Assembly (NCBI GenBank): GCA_947683625.1 | Contig: CANTUR010000043.1 | Location: 1,860,001-1,924,000 of the forward strand | Length of the DNA: 64,000 nucleotides | Direction: 5' to 3' | Source of the DNA: Mallotus nudiflorus | Lineage: Eukaryota; Streptophyta; Magnoliopsida; Malpighiales; Euphorbiaceae | Part shown: positions 60,947 through 64,000 of the stretch, one piece after another | Numbering within the stretch: position 1 is the stretch's first letter | Layout: every line of letters begins with the position of its first letter | The notes under the pieces: model-generated | Database searches by the model: none | Seen by the model: the letters and a program-made list of their open reading frames with translations, nothing else | What the model was told of the DNA's origin: nothing | Position numbers and translations under genes: made by a program

Positions 60947-61216
60947 ATAGGTGCACTGAACATTATAATTCTTTGAAAATTTTCATTTCCAACAGTACAT
61001 TTATGAACAAACAGTGATCTTGTTCATCAAGTAGCACATGTGATAAAATTGGAAGAGCTAATTAACAAAAAAAAACATGTAGTGATCTTTCACTTAAATA
61101 GTAGAATTTTAGAAAAAAGAATTCAATTTCTCATTAAAAAAATACTTAATGTTACCTATATATGTATATAATTTTACATTACACTATCAAAATAGAAGCT
61201 ACAACTATAAAGTGTT
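60947..61216. other. Duplicated intergenic DNA downstream of a SAUR pseudogene
   Basis: It aligns with about 38930-39138 (GGAAGAGCTAA, GTGATCTTTC, TAGA followed by AAAAAGAATTC). It continues the segmental duplication on the far side of the LTR element. Confidence 0.75.
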
Positions 61217-61605
61217 TCAGAAGCTGTAAATAAGCATTTGTTGACTTGTATCTGCTTGATGCGGGTGCAATGATAACAAACAACGGCTGCTTTGGATAGA
61301 TATGAGCAATACTTTCTCTAATTCTTTAGTTACATGTCTCTGAATTATATCAATGTCATATTTGATAAATATTGCATCACAGGGCTATGTAAGAGGTGCA
61401 TTGCTTACTATACTAAACTCTTCTTCAGCTAGTTTAAATAGTTCCATGACTACCCCATTGTTAAGATATGCTAGAGGAAGTACAAAGCATTTTTTATCAT
61501 TAGCGTACACAATAAAGTGCCATTTTTGAATTGTGTTTGATATTCTCCAACTATATGTATCCATATTTTGAGTAGTTCTTGGCATTGTGATTCTTTTTCA
61601 CTTAA
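61217..61605 (-). pseudogene. 5'-truncated SAUR pseudogene
   Basis: It is homologous to the gene at 39139-39586. The frame (T-M-P-R-T-T-Q-N-M, H-F-I-V-Y-A-N-D, F-V-L-P-L-A-Y-L-N) has a stop at about 61385 in place of the Leu of the L-P-C-D-A block, and another just upstream (K-stop-K-R). Homology ends at about 61605, where a truncated gypsy LTR begins, so roughly the first 25 codons and the promoter are gone. The final stop is at 61217-61219. Confidence 0.85.
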
Positions 61606-63826
61606 GTATGGGGTTGGTGTGATGTACCACCCTATAAATAAGGAGCATTGTTCTCATATTTTGATAATCATCAATAATACAAGAATTTTCTCAAATTTGT
61701 GTTTTAAATTTTTGGGATTGAAACTTGTTTATTTTTCTTTAAAGCTTAGTCATGTACTAGCATTGTTTATTTTTTATGCTCACTTATTGTGTTAGGTGGT
61801 ATTAAAGTAGGCAAGTCACCTACTCCTATGTCCGATGACTGTGGTAGAGTAAGCAATTGTATTCATGATGATGATTAGAATATGGAAGCTTGGAGAATTG
61901 CATGGCAGAATCAAAAGGCAAACTTTGATGTTTTTAAGCAAAAAGGAGATCAAAAATTTTGGCAATTTGAGGGACACTTTAAAGAAATTAATGATTAAAT
62001 TAATGTTTAGACAATAGATGCCAACAATAGTCAATTTGACAATAGGCCAAGTCAAAGAGATGATGCTACTTAAAGCCAACCTATTGACTAATTTATTTAT
62101 GATAAAACACATAGATATGAAATTTATGTGGAAGATATTATGGTAATCCTTATGGTAATGTATTTGTTAATTGGATTGTAGAGATGGAACAAATTTTTGA
62201 ATATATGAAAATTTCTAATTATGAACGTGTGAAGCTAGCAACCTTCAAGTTAATAAGATATGCTTAGTTATCGTGGAAGAGGTTAGAATCCAAAATAAAG
62301 GTAAAAGGATAGGCATCAATTAAATATTAGTTGATGATGAATGGTTGTTAGAAGAAAATTCCTTTTGTAAGATAATGACCTCATCTCACTCGAAGAAAAT
62401 GTAGTGTATCAAGTTGATAAAAAGGTGGAGAGCAATGAAGTCAAAGTAGTGTAATAAGAGACAATTGAAGATGTAGCAATGAAATATAAAGTTAACAATT
62501 TATTGGCTATTTTTTTGGTCTTTTAGGTAAATGCAAGCATGTTAAAGGAGTTTAATCCTCAAATATATTGAATTCTTTGAGATTGAATGTGAGTCCCTAA
62601 ACTTTTTTACCACAATGTATTTAGATTTCAAAAGATAATGTCAATTGATGATAACAAAAACTATTGAATAAGTAAACAAAAAATTGTATGGATTTTTTTT
62701 AGGCTTAACACACAGTAAGAGACTAGTAAAAAGAAAATAGTGCAAATGACAAGCTAAAGAAAATGACACTAGCTCCTAATGATTTGTTTGGAATTTTGGT
62801 TGAAAATGACTATTAGTTGATTGTTGATGATTGGAGATGTCCTCTTTTAATCATTCTCTACCTTTTTATACTGTTAGAATTTATTTCCATAAATAAATGT
62901 CACAACTTAACAGTTTTCCATTTTGGGAAAATAAATTAATGTAAATCTTCATAACTCTAGTAATGCTCTTTTTCCCTAAGCCACCTACGGCTTCTGGAAT
63001 TTTCTCTCTCCCTCTTATTCACTAAGTTTTGCAATATGGGCTTTTATTACTTATTTAGGCTTTTTAAATTTAAATCAAACTAAAAATAATGAGAATACAA
63101 TTTCTTTATCCCAAAATTCAATATGGGCTTAAACAACAATGAACAAAAATTTCATGAAAGTAAAGAAGATGAGGTACAAGTAAAAGAAGAAATTAAAGTT
63201 GATATTGATGAAGGAATTGCTAACAAGGTAAAAATCTTAAAATTGATGTGACTTTGTGAGAAAATTAAGAAGTTTGATGAATTAAGAGTTCGCAAATCTT
63301 AAAATTTTTTTATGAATTTCAGTTAGTTGATTTTATTGGGGCTACAAAATTTGATCATATTGCTACTAATGATCTTTTAAAAATCCTGGTAATAGCAAAA
63401 TGTTCAATTGAAGAATTAGTTTCAAGTTACTTCATGAAGGTGCTAGGATACATCAATTCTCAAGAATAAACTTGAGGACAAATTTTTTTTCAAGTGAAGG
63501 AGTACATGGGTTATATTATTATTTGGTTTCCCTATTTAATAAAATTTAATAAGAAAAGAATTTTATATTTAGTTAGGATTTTATTTTAATCCTATTTAAG
63601 TTGGGATTTCATTTTCCTATCTTATTTAGGATTGGTGTTTGATTTTTATTTCCTACTTAGTATGAGGTTGATAGGATATACAAGCATTGTTTTAATATTT
63701 TGATTATCATCAATAATACAAAATTTTTTCTTTCAAATTTGGGTTTTAAGTTCCTATGATTGAAATTTATTTATTTTTCTATAACACTTAGTTGTTTATT
63801 AGCATTATTTATTTTTCATGCTCACT
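61600..63826 (+). mobile_element. Truncated Ty3/gypsy element
   Basis: A partial 5' LTR (about 61600-61795) matches the last 160-190 bases of the 3' LTR (about 63504-63826). A TGGTATTAAAG primer-site-like word follows the 5' LTR. C-T-T-G-A-G-G-A-C-A-A with a poly-T and an AAGTGAAGGAG purine tract, typical of gypsy pol ends, precedes the 3' LTR. The interior is mostly deleted. Exact ends are uncertain. Confidence 0.75.
62156..62330 (+). pseudogene. gypsy gag fragment
   Basis: The frame reads W-I-V-E-M-E-Q-I-F-E-Y then a V-K-L-A-T-F-K-L region and a stop before L-S-W, matching the retrotransposon gag helix pattern (W-x-x-x-x-E-x-x-F followed by K-V-x-x-x-x-x-x-L-x-x-x-A-x-x-W-W). It is truncated and interrupted. 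Confidence 0.7.
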
Positions 63827-64000
63827 ACATAAATAGGAATGGCTAAAAGTTCAATTGTCAAATGCCAAAAATTCTTTTGATAGCATTTTAAAAGTTACAA
63901 GTTCTATCTCTAAGCACATAGGAGGTGAAAACTCCCCTTATAAGTTCAAAATATCAAAATATGAAAATTTTTATAGGAATTCTTCCTTGAAATTCATAAA
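63827..64000. other. Host-like non-coding DNA at the window edge
   Basis: I see no gene here. It resembles 53700-53830, so it is probably a dispersed or duplicated repeat. Confidence 0.5.

Noticed and set aside
1..64000. tRNA, rRNA, CRISPR or organellar insertions
   Set aside because: No cloverleaf A/B-box pairs, rRNA-like blocks, spaced identical repeats or organelle-like genes were recognised by eye; short tRNA genes could still be missed without a scan.

Overview
This is nuclear DNA from a flowering plant, most likely a eudicot; I cannot name the species. It is strongly AT-rich, genes have many GT-AG introns, and most of the window is Class I retrotransposon sequence in various stages of decay. 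No bacterial, organellar, rRNA, tRNA or CRISPR features were seen.

Layout. 1-2700 is AT-rich and non-coding. 2701-12041 is a minus-strand Ty1/copia retrotransposon that was later hit by a 3.2 kb solo LTR (4679-7924, perfect ATAGC target duplication). 13031-15250 (+) is an intact five-exon EGF/alliinase-type PLP enzyme (tryptophan aminotransferase-related family) with a fold-back element just upstream. Convergent to it, 15873-24018 (-) is an intact 15-exon SOL1-type metallocarboxypeptidase whose last intron holds a 163 bp hAT-like MITE and a roughly 0.8 kb fold-back element. 25022-25241 (+) is exon 1 of a dead STK16-like kinase, followed in its intron by a copia element (25287-30633). 30729-34500 (+) is a decayed C-terminal membrane-domain gene split by a second, internally deleted copia element (31146-34189). 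34924-36836 (-) is a broken F-box/LRR/FBD gene.

The right half is a SAUR array, all on the minus strand: one intact gene (37932-38375), one with a frameshifting deletion (39139-39586), and two more dead copies (54164-54610 and 61217-61605). The two-gene block at about 37.9-39.6 kb and the block at about 54.2-61.6 kb are a segmental duplication. The blocks are now separated or interrupted by a second solo LTR (39802-43278), a Ty3/gypsy element (43349-48566), a 485 bp hAT MITE (48618-49102), a copia element (49212-53479), a non-autonomous gypsy-like LTR element (55268-60946) and a truncated gypsy remnant (about 61600-63826).

The intact host genes touch hormone and peptide signalling: an enzyme of the auxin-biosynthesis superfamily, a CLE-propeptide-trimming carboxypeptidase, and an auxin-inducible SAUR. 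Each can be explained as an ordinary neighbour and I see no evidence of a functional cluster. I found no clearly undescribed system. The most useful observations are the reconstructable insertion history, the SAUR block duplication with differential decay, several exact target-site duplications, and an LTR promoter whose TATA box lies in the loop of a perfect inverted repeat.
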